NCBI RefSeq assembly: GCF_014646295.1
Contig: NZ_BMNE01000002.1
Location: 1,303,440 to 1,367,439, forward strand
Length of the DNA: 64,000 nt
Origin: Nocardia rhizosphaerihabitans
Lineage (GTDB): Bacteria; Actinomycetota; Actinomycetes; Mycobacteriales; Mycobacteriaceae
Reading direction: 5' to 3'
Position 1 is the stretch's first letter, and every line of letters begins with the position of its first letter. The position numbers were made by a program, and so were the translations under genes. Shown one piece after another: positions 52,561 through 61,367 of this stretch. Under the pieces are notes generated by a model. That model ran no database searches. It saw nothing but the letters and a program-made list of their open reading frames with translations, and had not been told where the DNA came from.

Positions 52561-53220
52561 ATGACCGAAACCCCGACGATCTCGCCGGGCCCGGCCGCGC
52601 AGTGCGCGCCGGTCCGGGTCGAGATCGACGACGACGCCACTCCCATCGTCCGGCTGCTCGGCCGGACCCTGCGCGACGCGGTCCGGCTCGGCCATCTGCC
52701 CGAGGTATTCGATCGCGGCATCGGGACGGTCGCCGTCCGCTCGCACAACACCCCGCAGGCCGCCACCGTCACGCTGTGCGACGGTGCCGTCACCGTGAGC
52801 GGCGGCGTCTTCGCACAGACCGACGCGACGCTGGTCGTCGACCTCGAAGCCCGTTTCGCGCTCACCCAGGACCCCGACGGTGACGCGGAACTGGCCGACG
52901 GGGTACTGCGCGCCCTGAAGCACCCACTGCCCTCGTGGCGCGAGGCCGCCGAGCGCTTCTGGGAGGTGACCCGCGGCATCCGCGGCATCCCCGACGTCCT
53001 CGTCGTCGTCGCGCAGGGACCGGACGGCCCCCAGGAGGCCCGGTTCGGCTCGGGCCCGACGACCTACCGCATGGTCGGCACGCCCGACGCGCTCGCCGGC
53101 GTGTTCACCGGCGCCGACTATCTCCTCACCTCCCTGGACGCCGACCTGCGGGTCCAAGGGACGCTCTCGCAGGTGTCGGTCATGACGGCCGCCTCGTGGA
53201 AGGTTCGATTCGATGTCTGA
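52561..53220 (+). CDS. SCP2-like protein of the amine cluster
   Basis: 219 aa; I do not firmly recognise it. Two stretches look like the sterol-carrier-protein-2 fold: TVTLCDGAVTVSGGV...TLVVDLEARFAL in the first half and GTPDALAGVFTGADYLLTSLDADLRVQGTLSQVSVMTAASWKV in the last third. No signal peptide or catalytic motif. ATG at 52561 has AAAGG at 7-8 bases; ATG at 52555 is two codons earlier. Its stop overlaps the glutamine-synthetase start by eight bases. It might bind a hydrophobic substrate or intermediate (inference). Confidence 0.6.
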   Translation: MTETPTISPGPAAQCAPVRVEIDDDATPIVRLLGRTLRDAVRLGHLPEVFDRGIGTVAVRSHNTPQAATVTLCDGAVTVSGGVFAQTDATLVVDLEARFALTQDPDGDAELADGVLRALKHPLPSWREAAERFWEVTRGIRGIPDVLVVVAQGPDGPQEARFGSGPTTYRMVGTPDALAGVFTGADYLLTSLDADLRVQGTLSQVSVMTAASWKVRFDV

Positions 53221-54586
53221 GCTCACCCGGTCGGAATCCATCAGCTCGGCGTGGACAGTACCCACGAAGGCGATCCGCCTGGAGGCCACCGGCCACGACG
53301 GGAGCTTTCTGGGGAAGACCATCACGCCGGCGAAGTTCGCGTCCGGCAAGGAGTCGGGCTTCGCCTTCGCCGACATCCTGTTCGCGATCGACCTGGGCGG
53401 CGCGTTCGTGTTCGGCGACGCCTTCCCGGACTGGCGCGGCAACCTCTACGACATCTCGATGATCCCCGACATGGACACGTTGGTGCAGTGGAAGCCCGGC
53501 CTCGACGCCGTCATCGGTGACTACCGGCTCCGGGACGGTCGGCCGGTGCCGATCTGCCCGCGGAACATGGTGCGCAGGCTGGTCGAGCGCCTGCAGACGC
53601 TCGGCTACACCGCCAAGGTCGCGGTAGAGATCGAAACGACGCTGTTCGAGGAGTCCGTGCAGCAGGCGCGGGCCCGCGGCTACCGCGATCTCACCCCGCT
53701 CGGCGGGGACACCGGCGCCACGTACCACCTGGCGAGGTCGAAGGACTGGGTCGAATACCTGGACGCCGTCACCGACCGGCTCGACGAGCTCGGCATCACC
53801 TGGGAGGCGTGGACCGACGAGGCCGCCGCAGGCCAGACCGAGCTGAACCTCGCACCCACCGATCCGGTGTCGCTCGGCGACTCCTGGGTGCGCACCAAGC
53901 AGGTGATGCGTGAAGTCGCGTTCGAGCAGGACCGGACGGTGACTTTCATGGCCAAGCCGACCGCCGGGTTCGGGCAGGGCGCCCACATCAACCTCTCGCT
54001 GCACCGGGACGGCGAAAACCAGTTCTTCGCACCCGACGGACCGTCCGAGGTGATGCTGCAGGCCGTCGGTGGGCTGCTGGCCACGATGGCGGGAAACACC
54101 CTGCTGGCGCTGCCCCAGATCACCTCGTACCGGCGCCTCGTCGACATCAGCGGCCCGCCGACCACCATCTCCTGGGGCGTCAACAACAAGACCGCGGCGG
54201 TGCGGGCCATCGTCGGGCACCCCAAGTACTCGCGGCTCGAGTACCGGCTGCCGGGCTCGGACGTCAACCCGTACTACGCCCTCGCCGGTGTGCTGGCCGG
54301 GGTGGTGGCAGGCATCGAACGGAAGATGCAGGCCCCGCCGCAGGTCGACGACATGGCGTGGTGTCTGCCCGACGACACCGGGGTCGAGCGGATCCCGGAC
54401 TCGATCACCAAGGCCATCGCGGCGCTGGACGGCGACGAGGTGCTCCGCGAGTACCTGGGCGACGAGTTCGTCGACTTCTGGGTGGCCTCGCGCCGGTGGG
54501 AATGGATGGAGTTCCACACCAAGGGTGGCGACCCGGACGCCGAACTCTCCGCGTGGGAGTCCCGTCGCTACTTCGAGTTCCCATGA
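53213..54586 (+). CDS. Glutamine-synthetase-family ligase (gamma-glutamylamine synthetase-like)
   Basis: 457 aa, type I GS-like catalytic fold. Metal and ATP sites are visible: KVAVEIETTLFEES, TAGFGQGAHINLSLH and GSDVNPYYALAGVLAGVVAGIE; the ammonium-site residues of classical GlnA are not obvious. GS-family enzymes in amine pathways (PuuA, IpuC, GlnA3/4 types) ligate glutamate to an amine. It overlaps the SCP2-like gene upstream and the PuuD-like hydrolase gene (ATGA) downstream, giving ligase and hydrolase of a gamma-glutamyl route side by side. Confidence 0.9.
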   Translation: MSELTRSESISSAWTVPTKAIRLEATGHDGSFLGKTITPAKFASGKESGFAFADILFAIDLGGAFVFGDAFPDWRGNLYDISMIPDMDTLVQWKPGLDAVIGDYRLRDGRPVPICPRNMVRRLVERLQTLGYTAKVAVEIETTLFEESVQQARARGYRDLTPLGGDTGATYHLARSKDWVEYLDAVTDRLDELGITWEAWTDEAAAGQTELNLAPTDPVSLGDSWVRTKQVMREVAFEQDRTVTFMAKPTAGFGQGAHINLSLHRDGENQFFAPDGPSEVMLQAVGGLLATMAGNTLLALPQITSYRRLVDISGPPTTISWGVNNKTAAVRAIVGHPKYSRLEYRLPGSDVNPYYALAGVLAGVVAGIERKMQAPPQVDDMAWCLPDDTGVERIPDSITKAIAALDGDEVLREYLGDEFVDFWVASRRWEWMEFHTKGGDPDAELSAWESRRYFEFP

Positions 54587-55350
54587 GGGGCAAGCCACTG
54601 GTCGGGATCACCGGCCGCCGGGTCCAGCTGGGTCTGATCGCCGGAACGGACGACCGCTACGCCACGGCGTGCGTCGACGCGTTCGTGGCCGCCTTCGCCA
54701 CCCGCGTCGCGAAGGCGGGCGGCGTGCCCGTGCACCTGCCCTACGATGCCGATCCGCTGGACGCCTGCGAGTGGTTGTCCGGGGTGGTGATCACCGGCGG
54801 GCAGGACGTGCACCCGGCCCGATGGGGCGGCGACACCTCCGTTGTCCGCGACGTCGACCCACGGCTCGATCCCCACGCGCATGACCCCGAACGCGACGAA
54901 TACGAGTTCACCCTGGCACGCGCCGCCATCGACCGCGGCCTGCCCGTGCTCGGGGTGTGCCGCGGGATGCAGCTGCTCAACGTCGCACTGGGCGGAACGC
55001 TCATCGCGGACCTGCCGCCCGGCCCGGTGCCGCACTTGTCGCCGCTGGCCGCGCCCACCGACGGCGACGTCGAGCACCGCGTGAGCTTCGAACCCGGCTC
55101 CACGGCCGCGCGGGTCTTCGGCGACAGCGTCGTCACCAACTCGTGGCACCACCAGGCCGTCGACCGGTGCGGCACGGGGCTTGTCGTCACTGGCCGCACG
55201 CCCGACGGGGTAGCGGAGGCCGTCGAGGTGCCCGGCGCGCCGATCCTCGGTGTGCAGTGGCACCCCGAGTGGATGGAACGCGACGACCCGGCCATGGCCT
55301 GGATCGTCGATGAATCGAGAAAACGGCAGGAGATCGAGTATGCCCACTGA
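54583..55350 (+). CDS. Gamma-glutamyl hydrolase, class I GATase-like (PuuD family)
   Basis: 255 aa. Peptidase C26 type: MRGKPLVGITGRR, VVITGGQDVHPARWG, nucleophile Cys in VLGVCRGMQLLNVALGG and the His-Glu of GVQWHPEW. PuuD releases glutamate from gamma-glutamyl-GABA in the putrescine pathway; here it would remove the glutamyl group added by the upstream ligase. Its start overlaps the GS stop (ATGA) and its end overlaps the synthetase fusion by 11 bases. Confidence 0.92.
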   Translation: MRGKPLVGITGRRVQLGLIAGTDDRYATACVDAFVAAFATRVAKAGGVPVHLPYDADPLDACEWLSGVVITGGQDVHPARWGGDTSVVRDVDPRLDPHAHDPERDEYEFTLARAAIDRGLPVLGVCRGMQLLNVALGGTLIADLPPGPVPHLSPLAAPTDGDVEHRVSFEPGSTAARVFGDSVVTNSWHHQAVDRCGTGLVVTGRTPDGVAEAVEVPGAPILGVQWHPEWMERDDPAMAWIVDESRKRQEIEYAH

Positions 55351-57772
55351 CACGACAACCGTGGCAACGACCAGGGACGAAACACCGCGGCCCCCCGCAG
55401 TCACCCACGAGCAGATGGGCGCGACGCCCCGAGTGCGCACGGTCACCGGCCTGCTGGCAGACGGTGCCGCCCGCACCCCCGGCGCCGAACTGCTGCGCTT
55501 CGGCGACGCTTCGTGGACCTACGCGCAGGCCGACGCATCGTCGTCGCGGCTGGCACACCGCCTGATCGAGGCCCACGGCGTGACCCCGGGCGACCGCGTG
55601 GCGATCATGCTGCCCAACGTCGCGCAGTGGCCGCTCACCTGGTTCGCGGTGCTCAAGGCCGGCGCCGTCACCGTGCCCGTCAACTCGGCATACCGCGCGG
55701 CCGATCTGGCGTTCGTGCTGCGCGACTCCGGCACGAGGGTCATCGTCACCGACGCCGAGCGCCTCCCGCTGGTGCGTGACGTGGTCTCCCGCGACGCCGC
55801 TCTCACGGGTATCCGCATCCTCGACGTGGCCGACGCTGCCGACGCGAATTTCCCGGCCACCGCCCCCGACGTCGCGATCACCCCGGACACGCTGGCCAAC
55901 CTGCAGTACACCTCGGGCACCACCGGATTCCCGAAGGCGTGCATGCTGACCCACGACTACTGGACCCGCATCGCATGGGGCTGTGCCGGGGCGGCCGGCC
56001 TCGGCGGTGACGACGTGCTGCTCACGGCGCAGCCCTTCTCGTACATGGATCCGCAGTGGAACACGGTGCTCGCCCTGACCGCGGGCGCGCCGCTGGTGGT
56101 GCTGCCGCGGTTCTCCGCGTCGGGGTTCATGGCCGACGTGCGGCGCCACCGGGTGACCTTCTGCTATGTCCTCGGATCGATGCCGACGCTGCTGTTCAAG
56201 CAGCCGCCCGCCGCCGACGACCGGGACAACCACCTGCGCGCGGTGTTCTGCTCCGCGATCCCCGCGGCGCTGCACGCCCAGCTCGAGGACCGCTGGGGCG
56301 TGCCTTGGCGAGAGCTCTACGGCATGACCGAGAGCGGGATCGACCTGATCAGCCCGCTCGACGACGCCGCGGCCGTCGGGAGCGGCAGCATCGGACGGCC
56401 CATGCCGACCAAGCGCGTCAGGATCGTCGACGCCGACGGCGCCGAGGTCCCCGCGGGTACCCCGGGCGAGCTGACCGTGTCCGGCGCGCCGATGATGCTC
56501 GGCTACTGGAACCGGCCCGAGGAGACTGCGCGGACGCTCCGGGACGGATGGTTGCACACCGGCGACCTCGCCGTCGCCGACGAGCGGGGCGAGATCCGTC
56601 TGGTCGGCCGCATCAAGGACATGGTGCGGCGCGGCGGCGAGAACGTGGCAAGCGCCGAGGTGGAGGCAGCGCTCGAAACCGATGACCGCGTCGTCGCGTC
56701 CGCCGTCGTCCCCGAGCCCGACGACGTGCTCGGCGAGGAGGTCAAGGCCTTCGTCCAGCTCGCGGCGGGCGGCACCGGTGACCGGGCGACGGCCGAGGCG
56801 ATCATCACCAGGGTCGCGGAGCGGCTCGCGCGGTTCAAGGTGCCGCGCTACGTCGAATTCGTCGCGGACTTCCCCCGGACCCCGTCGGAGCGGGTGTCGA
56901 AGCCCGCGCTCGAGGCCAGGGCGGCCGAAGCTCCCGGCACCACTTTCGACCTGCGCGACCGGACCACCTCGGGCGCCTCGGCATCGTCGGACCCGGCGGC
57001 CGAACACGTGCTCGTCGAAGTGATCCGCGATACCGCCGTGATCACGCTGCGGCGCCCGGCGAAGCTCAACGCGCTGACCGTCGAGATGCGCCTGCGCCTC
57101 GCCGCGCTCATCCGCGAATACGGCACCGGCGAGCGGGTACGGGGAATCGTGATCACGGGCACGGGCCGTGCGTTCAGCGCGGGCGAGGACCTCGGCGCGC
57201 CGCCGACCACGTTCGCCGAGATGCGCGAGACCTTCGAGACCTTCCACGACGTCACCCGCGCGGTGATCGAGACCAAGGTCCCCGTGGTCGCGGCGATCAA
57301 CGGGATCGCGGTGGGCGGCGCCTCGGAGATCACGCTGTGCTGCGACGCGCGCCTTGGCACCCCGCAGACCGAGTACTTCCAGCCGGAGAACGCCCGCGGC
57401 CTCACGATCTCCAACGCGTCGAGCGTGCTCCTCACCCGGATCGTGCGCAATCACGCGATGCGGATGGTACTGGGCTCCGAGCGCATCGGCGCCGAGGAAG
57501 CGCTGCGGATCGGTCTGCTCGACCAGATCGTCGAGCCGGACGACCTGCTGGATCGCGCGATCGACCTCGTCCGCGCCTGGACGCCGGAGGGCGGCAACAA
57601 CACCGCCCTGCACCTCGCGCTGCTGCGGCCCTCGTCCGACGAGATCGAACGCGCCTTCGTGCTGGAAGACGCCGCGGCTGACGCGTCGTGGAACAGCGGC
57701 GCGTTCACCGCGGGGATCGAGGGCTTCTGGAGCGCCAAGAAGCCCGCCGGCCCGACCGGAGAGAACCGATGA
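55340..57772 (+). CDS. Acyl-CoA synthetase fused to enoyl-CoA hydratase/isomerase
   Basis: 810 aa, two enzymes in one chain. Residues ~25-535 are an ANL ligase: AIMLPNVAQWPLTWFAVLKAG, P-loop YTSGTTGFPKACMLTH, ELYGMTES, GWLHTGDLAV; the C-terminal motif is TPSERVSK instead of the usual GK form. Residues ~560-800 are a crotonase: ITGTGRAFSAGEDL and INGIAVGGASEITLCCD. It would activate a carboxylic acid to its CoA ester and process it on the same polypeptide. Its start overlaps the PuuD-like gene; its stop overlaps the alcohol dehydrogenase (ATGA). The sequence is continuous and shows no frameshift, so the fusion is real. Confidence 0.92.
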   Translation: MPTDTTTVATTRDETPRPPAVTHEQMGATPRVRTVTGLLADGAARTPGAELLRFGDASWTYAQADASSSRLAHRLIEAHGVTPGDRVAIMLPNVAQWPLTWFAVLKAGAVTVPVNSAYRAADLAFVLRDSGTRVIVTDAERLPLVRDVVSRDAALTGIRILDVADAADANFPATAPDVAITPDTLANLQYTSGTTGFPKACMLTHDYWTRIAWGCAGAAGLGGDDVLLTAQPFSYMDPQWNTVLALTAGAPLVVLPRFSASGFMADVRRHRVTFCYVLGSMPTLLFKQPPAADDRDNHLRAVFCSAIPAALHAQLEDRWGVPWRELYGMTESGIDLISPLDDAAAVGSGSIGRPMPTKRVRIVDADGAEVPAGTPGELTVSGAPMMLGYWNRPEETARTLRDGWLHTGDLAVADERGEIRLVGRIKDMVRRGGENVASAEVEAALETDDRVVASAVVPEPDDVLGEEVKAFVQLAAGGTGDRATAEAIITRVAERLARFKVPRYVEFVADFPRTPSERVSKPALEARAAEAPGTTFDLRDRTTSGASASSDPAAEHVLVEVIRDTAVITLRRPAKLNALTVEMRLRLAALIREYGTGERVRGIVITGTGRAFSAGEDLGAPPTTFAEMRETFETFHDVTRAVIETKVPVVAAINGIAVGGASEITLCCDARLGTPQTEYFQPENARGLTISNASSVLLTRIVRNHAMRMVLGSERIGAEEALRIGLLDQIVEPDDLLDRAIDLVRAWTPEGGNNTALHLALLRPSSDEIERAFVLEDAAADASWNSGAFTAGIEGFWSAKKPAGPTGENR

Positions 57773-58899
57773 TCACCACCCGCGCGGCCGTGCTCACGAA
57801 GGTGGGCGAGCCCCTGCACCTCACCGACATCCACGTCGACGACCCCGAGCCGCACGAGGTGCGGATCGCCGTCACCCATGTCGGGCTGTGCCACAGCGAC
57901 CTGCACTACATCACCGGTACCGTCGCCACCGAGCTGCCGGTGGTAGTCGGTCACGAGGTGGCGGGCATCGTCGAATCCGTCGGCTCGGCCGTCACGGACC
58001 TGCGTCCGGGCGATCGTGTCACCGGCGCGCTCACCCCGTCGTGCGGCGAGTGCGCGAACTGCAACGCGGCCCGTTCGACCCAGTGCCAGCGGCTCGACGA
58101 GATCCGGCGCCGCCCGCGGCCCGCGTACACCCTGCCCGACGGGACACCGGTCGCCCGGCTCGGCGACCTGGGCGCGTTCTCCGAGCACATGCTGCTGCGC
58201 GCCAACGCGGCCGTGAAGCTGCCCGACGGGGTCTCCACCCGGGTCGGCTGCCTGCTGTCGTGCTGCGTCGTCACCGGTGTCGGCGCGGTGTTCCGCGGGG
58301 CGCAGGTGCGACCCGGCTCCACAGTGGCCGTGATCGGTTGCGGTGGCGTCGGCTCGGCCATCATCCAGGGCGCGCGGCTCGCGGGCGCGTCCGCGATCGT
58401 CGCGATCGACCTCGACGAGCAGCGGCTGCGTGCCGCCCGCGGCTATGGCGCGACCCACACCCTGAACGGCGGCACCGACGACCTCGCCGCTGCGGTGCGC
58501 GCTCTGCTGGGCGACGGCGTCGACTACTCCTTCGAGGCCGTCGGATCCGCCCGCACCGCGGCAGCGGCCCTCGCCGTGGTGCGCCCCACCGGCACGGCCT
58601 GCCTGGTCGGCATCGCCCCCGGGGGTACCGAGCTGACCCTGCCCGCGTCCGACTTCTTCTTCAGCGAGAAGCGCCTGATCGGCTCGTACATGGGGTCGGG
58701 GCAGGCGCGCGAGGACATCGCCCAGTTCGCCCGGCTGTACCAGCACGGCCGGCTGCTGCTCGACGAGATGGTCACCGAGGTCATCGACTTCGACCGGATC
58801 AACGAGGGCTTCGAGGCGATGAAGTCCGGCGAGGTGACCCGCATCGTCGTCGCCATGCCGATCTGTTCCGACAACCCCACCGCGGAGGAGGCCCGATGA
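57769..58899 (+). CDS. Zinc-dependent alcohol dehydrogenase
   Basis: 376 aa. MDR-type alcohol dehydrogenase: catalytic zinc ligands in GLCHSDLHY and GHEVAGIVE, structural zinc as CGECANCNAARSTQC (four Cys), NAD-site VAVIGCGGVGSAIIQGA followed by AIDLD, suggesting NAD preference. Subtype resembles the class III/mycothiol-type or long-chain group. It would oxidise an omega-hydroxy acid or alcohol to aldehyde, feeding the aldehyde dehydrogenase whose start overlaps its stop (ATGA). Confidence 0.92.
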   Translation: MITTRAAVLTKVGEPLHLTDIHVDDPEPHEVRIAVTHVGLCHSDLHYITGTVATELPVVVGHEVAGIVESVGSAVTDLRPGDRVTGALTPSCGECANCNAARSTQCQRLDEIRRRPRPAYTLPDGTPVARLGDLGAFSEHMLLRANAAVKLPDGVSTRVGCLLSCCVVTGVGAVFRGAQVRPGSTVAVIGCGGVGSAIIQGARLAGASAIVAIDLDEQRLRAARGYGATHTLNGGTDDLAAAVRALLGDGVDYSFEAVGSARTAAAALAVVRPTGTACLVGIAPGGTELTLPASDFFFSEKRLIGSYMGSGQAREDIAQFARLYQHGRLLLDEMVTEVIDFDRINEGFEAMKSGEVTRIVVAMPICSDNPTAEEAR

Positions 58900-60365
58900 A
58901 CACCACGACGCCGACAACGTCACTCGCGCAGCCGGTGAGCTACATCGCCGGTGAGTGGGTGTCCTGCCAGCGGCTCGACGCATGGAACGTCGACCCGAAC
59001 ACGGGCGAGCCGATCCACCGCATGATGACCACATCGCCCGCCGACCTCGAGCGCGCGCTGCAGCACGCCCAGCGTGCCTACGAAGCGCTCGACTGGGCCG
59101 ACGACGAGTTCCGGCTCGAGCGGGCCGAGGCGCTCGAGCGGGTCGCGGCAAACGTCGAGGAGCGGCTCGAGGAGATCGCCCGCACCGACGCGATCACCAG
59201 CGGCACGGCGGTCACCGCCACCCGCAAACTCGCCGCGTTCCTCCCTGCCCGCATCCGGGGGGCTGCCGCCGAGGCCCGCGGGATCGCTCGTGTCACCGCG
59301 CTCGCCGCCGGCGGGCGCGACGTCCGGTTGCACAGGGTGCCCTGGGGGCCCGCCGCGATCCTCACGCCGTGGAACGGCCCGAGCTTCATCCCGGCGGCGA
59401 AGGTGGCCAGCGCGGTGGCGTCGGGGTGCCCGGTGCTGCTCAAGCCGTCCGAGCACGCTCCCGCCAGCGCGCAGGTGATCGTCGAGTGCTTCGTCGACGC
59501 CGGCTTGCCCGAGGGCGCGTTGCAGCTCGTCCACGGCACGGGCGGCATCGGCGCCGCGCTCACCGGCGACCGCCGGGTCAAGGTGGTGTCCTTCACCGGC
59601 GGCCCGGGCGCCGGGCGGGCCATTGCCCGCGCCGCGGCCGAGGACTTCAAGGTTCTGCAGCTCGAGCTCGGCGGCAACAACCCCGTGCTCGTGCTCGATG
59701 ACGCCGACCTCGACGTGACCGCCGACGGGATCCTCGCCGGCATGACGACCCTGAACGGCCAGTGGTGCGAGGGGCCGGGCAAGGTGCTGGCACCTCACCG
59801 GCTGGTGCAGCCGCTGCGAGAAGCCCTCGGTGAGCGCATCGCGCGGCTACGGATCGGGCACTCGCTCGACGAGGAATCCGACATCGGCCCGATCTCCAAC
59901 GAACCGCACTACCGGAATCTGATCGAGCGGATCGAGGACCTGCGCGGGCTCGGCGCCGAGATCGACCAGCCAGGGGAGCTGCCCGGCTTGGCGGGTTTCT
60001 TCCTGTCTCCCACGATCGCCACCGGATCCGACCCGGACCGCACGACGGCCGAGCTGTTCGGGCCGGTTGTCTCCCTGCACGGCGTGGACTCCGACGAGGA
60101 CGCGCTACGCGCCGCCAACGCGCACCCGTCGGGGCTGGACGCCTATGTGTTCGGCGCCGACACCGACCGCGCGATCGCGATCGGTGCCCGGGTCATGTCC
60201 GGCGAGGTGCGGGTCAACGGCGCGAAGCTCGCCGATCTCGGTGACGACTCCGCCCAGAGTTTCTGGGGCCCGTCCGGCATCGGCGGGCACGGTCCGGCGG
60301 AATCGGTGCGGGTGTTCTGCGGAGAGCGGGTCGTCGGTGTCGACTCGCCGGATCTGCCGCTCTAG
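58896..60365 (+). CDS. NAD(P)-dependent aldehyde dehydrogenase
   Basis: 489 aa, standard length. ALDH signatures: AILTPWNGPSFIPAAKVASAVASGCPVLLKPSEHAP, cofactor loop VSFTGGPGAG, active-site Glu in LQLELGGNNPVLV and catalytic Cys in NGQWCEGPGK, then ELFGPVV. It converts an aldehyde from the oxidases or the alcohol dehydrogenase to the acid used by the CoA-ligase fusion or the PuuD-like step. Note that a much longer open frame exists upstream; the ATGA overlap with the ADH stop fixes the start at 58896. Confidence 0.94.
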   Translation: MNTTTPTTSLAQPVSYIAGEWVSCQRLDAWNVDPNTGEPIHRMMTTSPADLERALQHAQRAYEALDWADDEFRLERAEALERVAANVEERLEEIARTDAITSGTAVTATRKLAAFLPARIRGAAAEARGIARVTALAAGGRDVRLHRVPWGPAAILTPWNGPSFIPAAKVASAVASGCPVLLKPSEHAPASAQVIVECFVDAGLPEGALQLVHGTGGIGAALTGDRRVKVVSFTGGPGAGRAIARAAAEDFKVLQLELGGNNPVLVLDDADLDVTADGILAGMTTLNGQWCEGPGKVLAPHRLVQPLREALGERIARLRIGHSLDEESDIGPISNEPHYRNLIERIEDLRGLGAEIDQPGELPGLAGFFLSPTIATGSDPDRTTAELFGPVVSLHGVDSDEDALRAANAHPSGLDAYVFGADTDRAIAIGARVMSGEVRVNGAKLADLGDDSAQSFWGPSGIGGHGPAESVRVFCGERVVGVDSPDLPL

Positions 60366-60383
60366 GAAGGGAGACGGAGGAAA

Positions 60384-61262
60384 ATGAAGCAGACCACCTC
60401 GCATGACGTCACAGTTCTCGGCTGTGGCCTGATGGGATCGGCGCTCGCGCGGGCGCTCGCCGGCGGTGGCAAGACCGTCGCTGTCTGGAACCGCACGCAC
60501 CACCGGGCAGCCGCACTGGCCGACAACGCGATTACGCCCATGCGGGAGATCGGCGACGCGGTCGCTGCCGCGCCGCTTGTCCTGGCGTGCTTCGCCACCT
60601 ACGACGGCGCCCTCGCGGCTCTCGAGCCCGTGTCGGACTTGACCGGCACCACGCTCGTCAATGTGGGTACCGGCGCCCCCTCGGAAGTCGAATCCTTCGG
60701 GCTCTGGGCCGGCGAGCGCGGCGCTGAGTACTTGGACGGGTCGATCCTCGGGTATCCCGAAGAGATCGGCACCGAGGGGGCGGCGATCCTCTATTCCGGA
60801 TCCGAAACGGCCTGGGCCGAGCACGGCGAGAGCCTGACCTTGCTGACCCCCGTGTCCGTCTGGGTGTCCCACGACGTCAAGATCGCCAGTGTTCTGAACG
60901 TCGGACTTGTCGGCATGTTCCTGGTCCCGGCGGTCAGTGCCTATGTGGAGGCATCGACCTACATGCTCGGACAAGGAGTCGATCAGGCCCTCCTCGACGC
61001 CTTGACGCCTGCCGCCTTCGCGTCCGTCCAGAGTGAGACCGCGAGGGTCGCAACCGCCATTGCCAGCGGCGATTTCACCACCGATCAAGCAACCATCGCC
61101 ACCTACGCCCAAGGCTTGGACGGGGCCGTCGACGTCATGAAGGAAACCGGACTGAACGCCCGGGTGTTCGCCGCCGCGATCGAGAATCTGACCGCGGCCG
61201 TCGACGCCGGACTAGGTGACCTCGGCTTCGCAGCCCAGACGAAAGTCATTGCCACAGGGTGA
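60384..61262 (+). CDS. Imine-reductase-like NAD(P)-dependent oxidoreductase (amine cluster)
   Basis: 292 aa. Same fold as the gene at 42487-43383: VTVLGCGLMGSALARALAGGGKTVAVWNRT is the NADP site, VNVGTGAPSEV the linker, and HDVKIASVLNVGL the helix where imine reductases place Asp or Tyr. Here that position is Asn-172 by eye alignment. It ends an operon of overlapping genes 18 bases after the aldehyde dehydrogenase stop. It could reduce a cyclic imine produced by the amine oxidases or act in the opposite sense. Sequence identity to the other copy is low. Confidence 0.84.
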   Translation: MKQTTSHDVTVLGCGLMGSALARALAGGGKTVAVWNRTHHRAAALADNAITPMREIGDAVAAAPLVLACFATYDGALAALEPVSDLTGTTLVNVGTGAPSEVESFGLWAGERGAEYLDGSILGYPEEIGTEGAAILYSGSETAWAEHGESLTLLTPVSVWVSHDVKIASVLNVGLVGMFLVPAVSAYVEASTYMLGQGVDQALLDALTPAAFASVQSETARVATAIASGDFTTDQATIATYAQGLDGAVDVMKETGLNARVFAAAIENLTAAVDAGLGDLGFAAQTKVIATG

Positions 61263-61291
61263 GCGGTATCGCCCGATCCAGCGAACTCGGG

Positions 61292-61309
61292 CAGCGGCGC
61301 CTGCCGCTG
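61292..61309. terminator. Small hairpin between convergent genes
   Basis: CAGCGGC-GCCT-GCCGCTG, a 7-bp stem with a 4-base loop, 30 bases after the imine-reductase stop; weak but well placed for a terminator. Confidence 0.4.
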
Positions 61310-61367
61310 ACCCGGGTCGGCGAGTGTCCGGCAGCGGCGCTCACCAAGCCGCGGCAGGCACCGCGCG

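Noticed and set aside
57354..58895. Apparent 500-residue N-terminal extension of the aldehyde dehydrogenase
   Set aside because: The extension is Arg/Pro-rich out-of-frame readthrough of the synthetase-crotonase and alcohol dehydrogenase genes; the ATGA junction at 58896 gives a normal ALDH N terminus.
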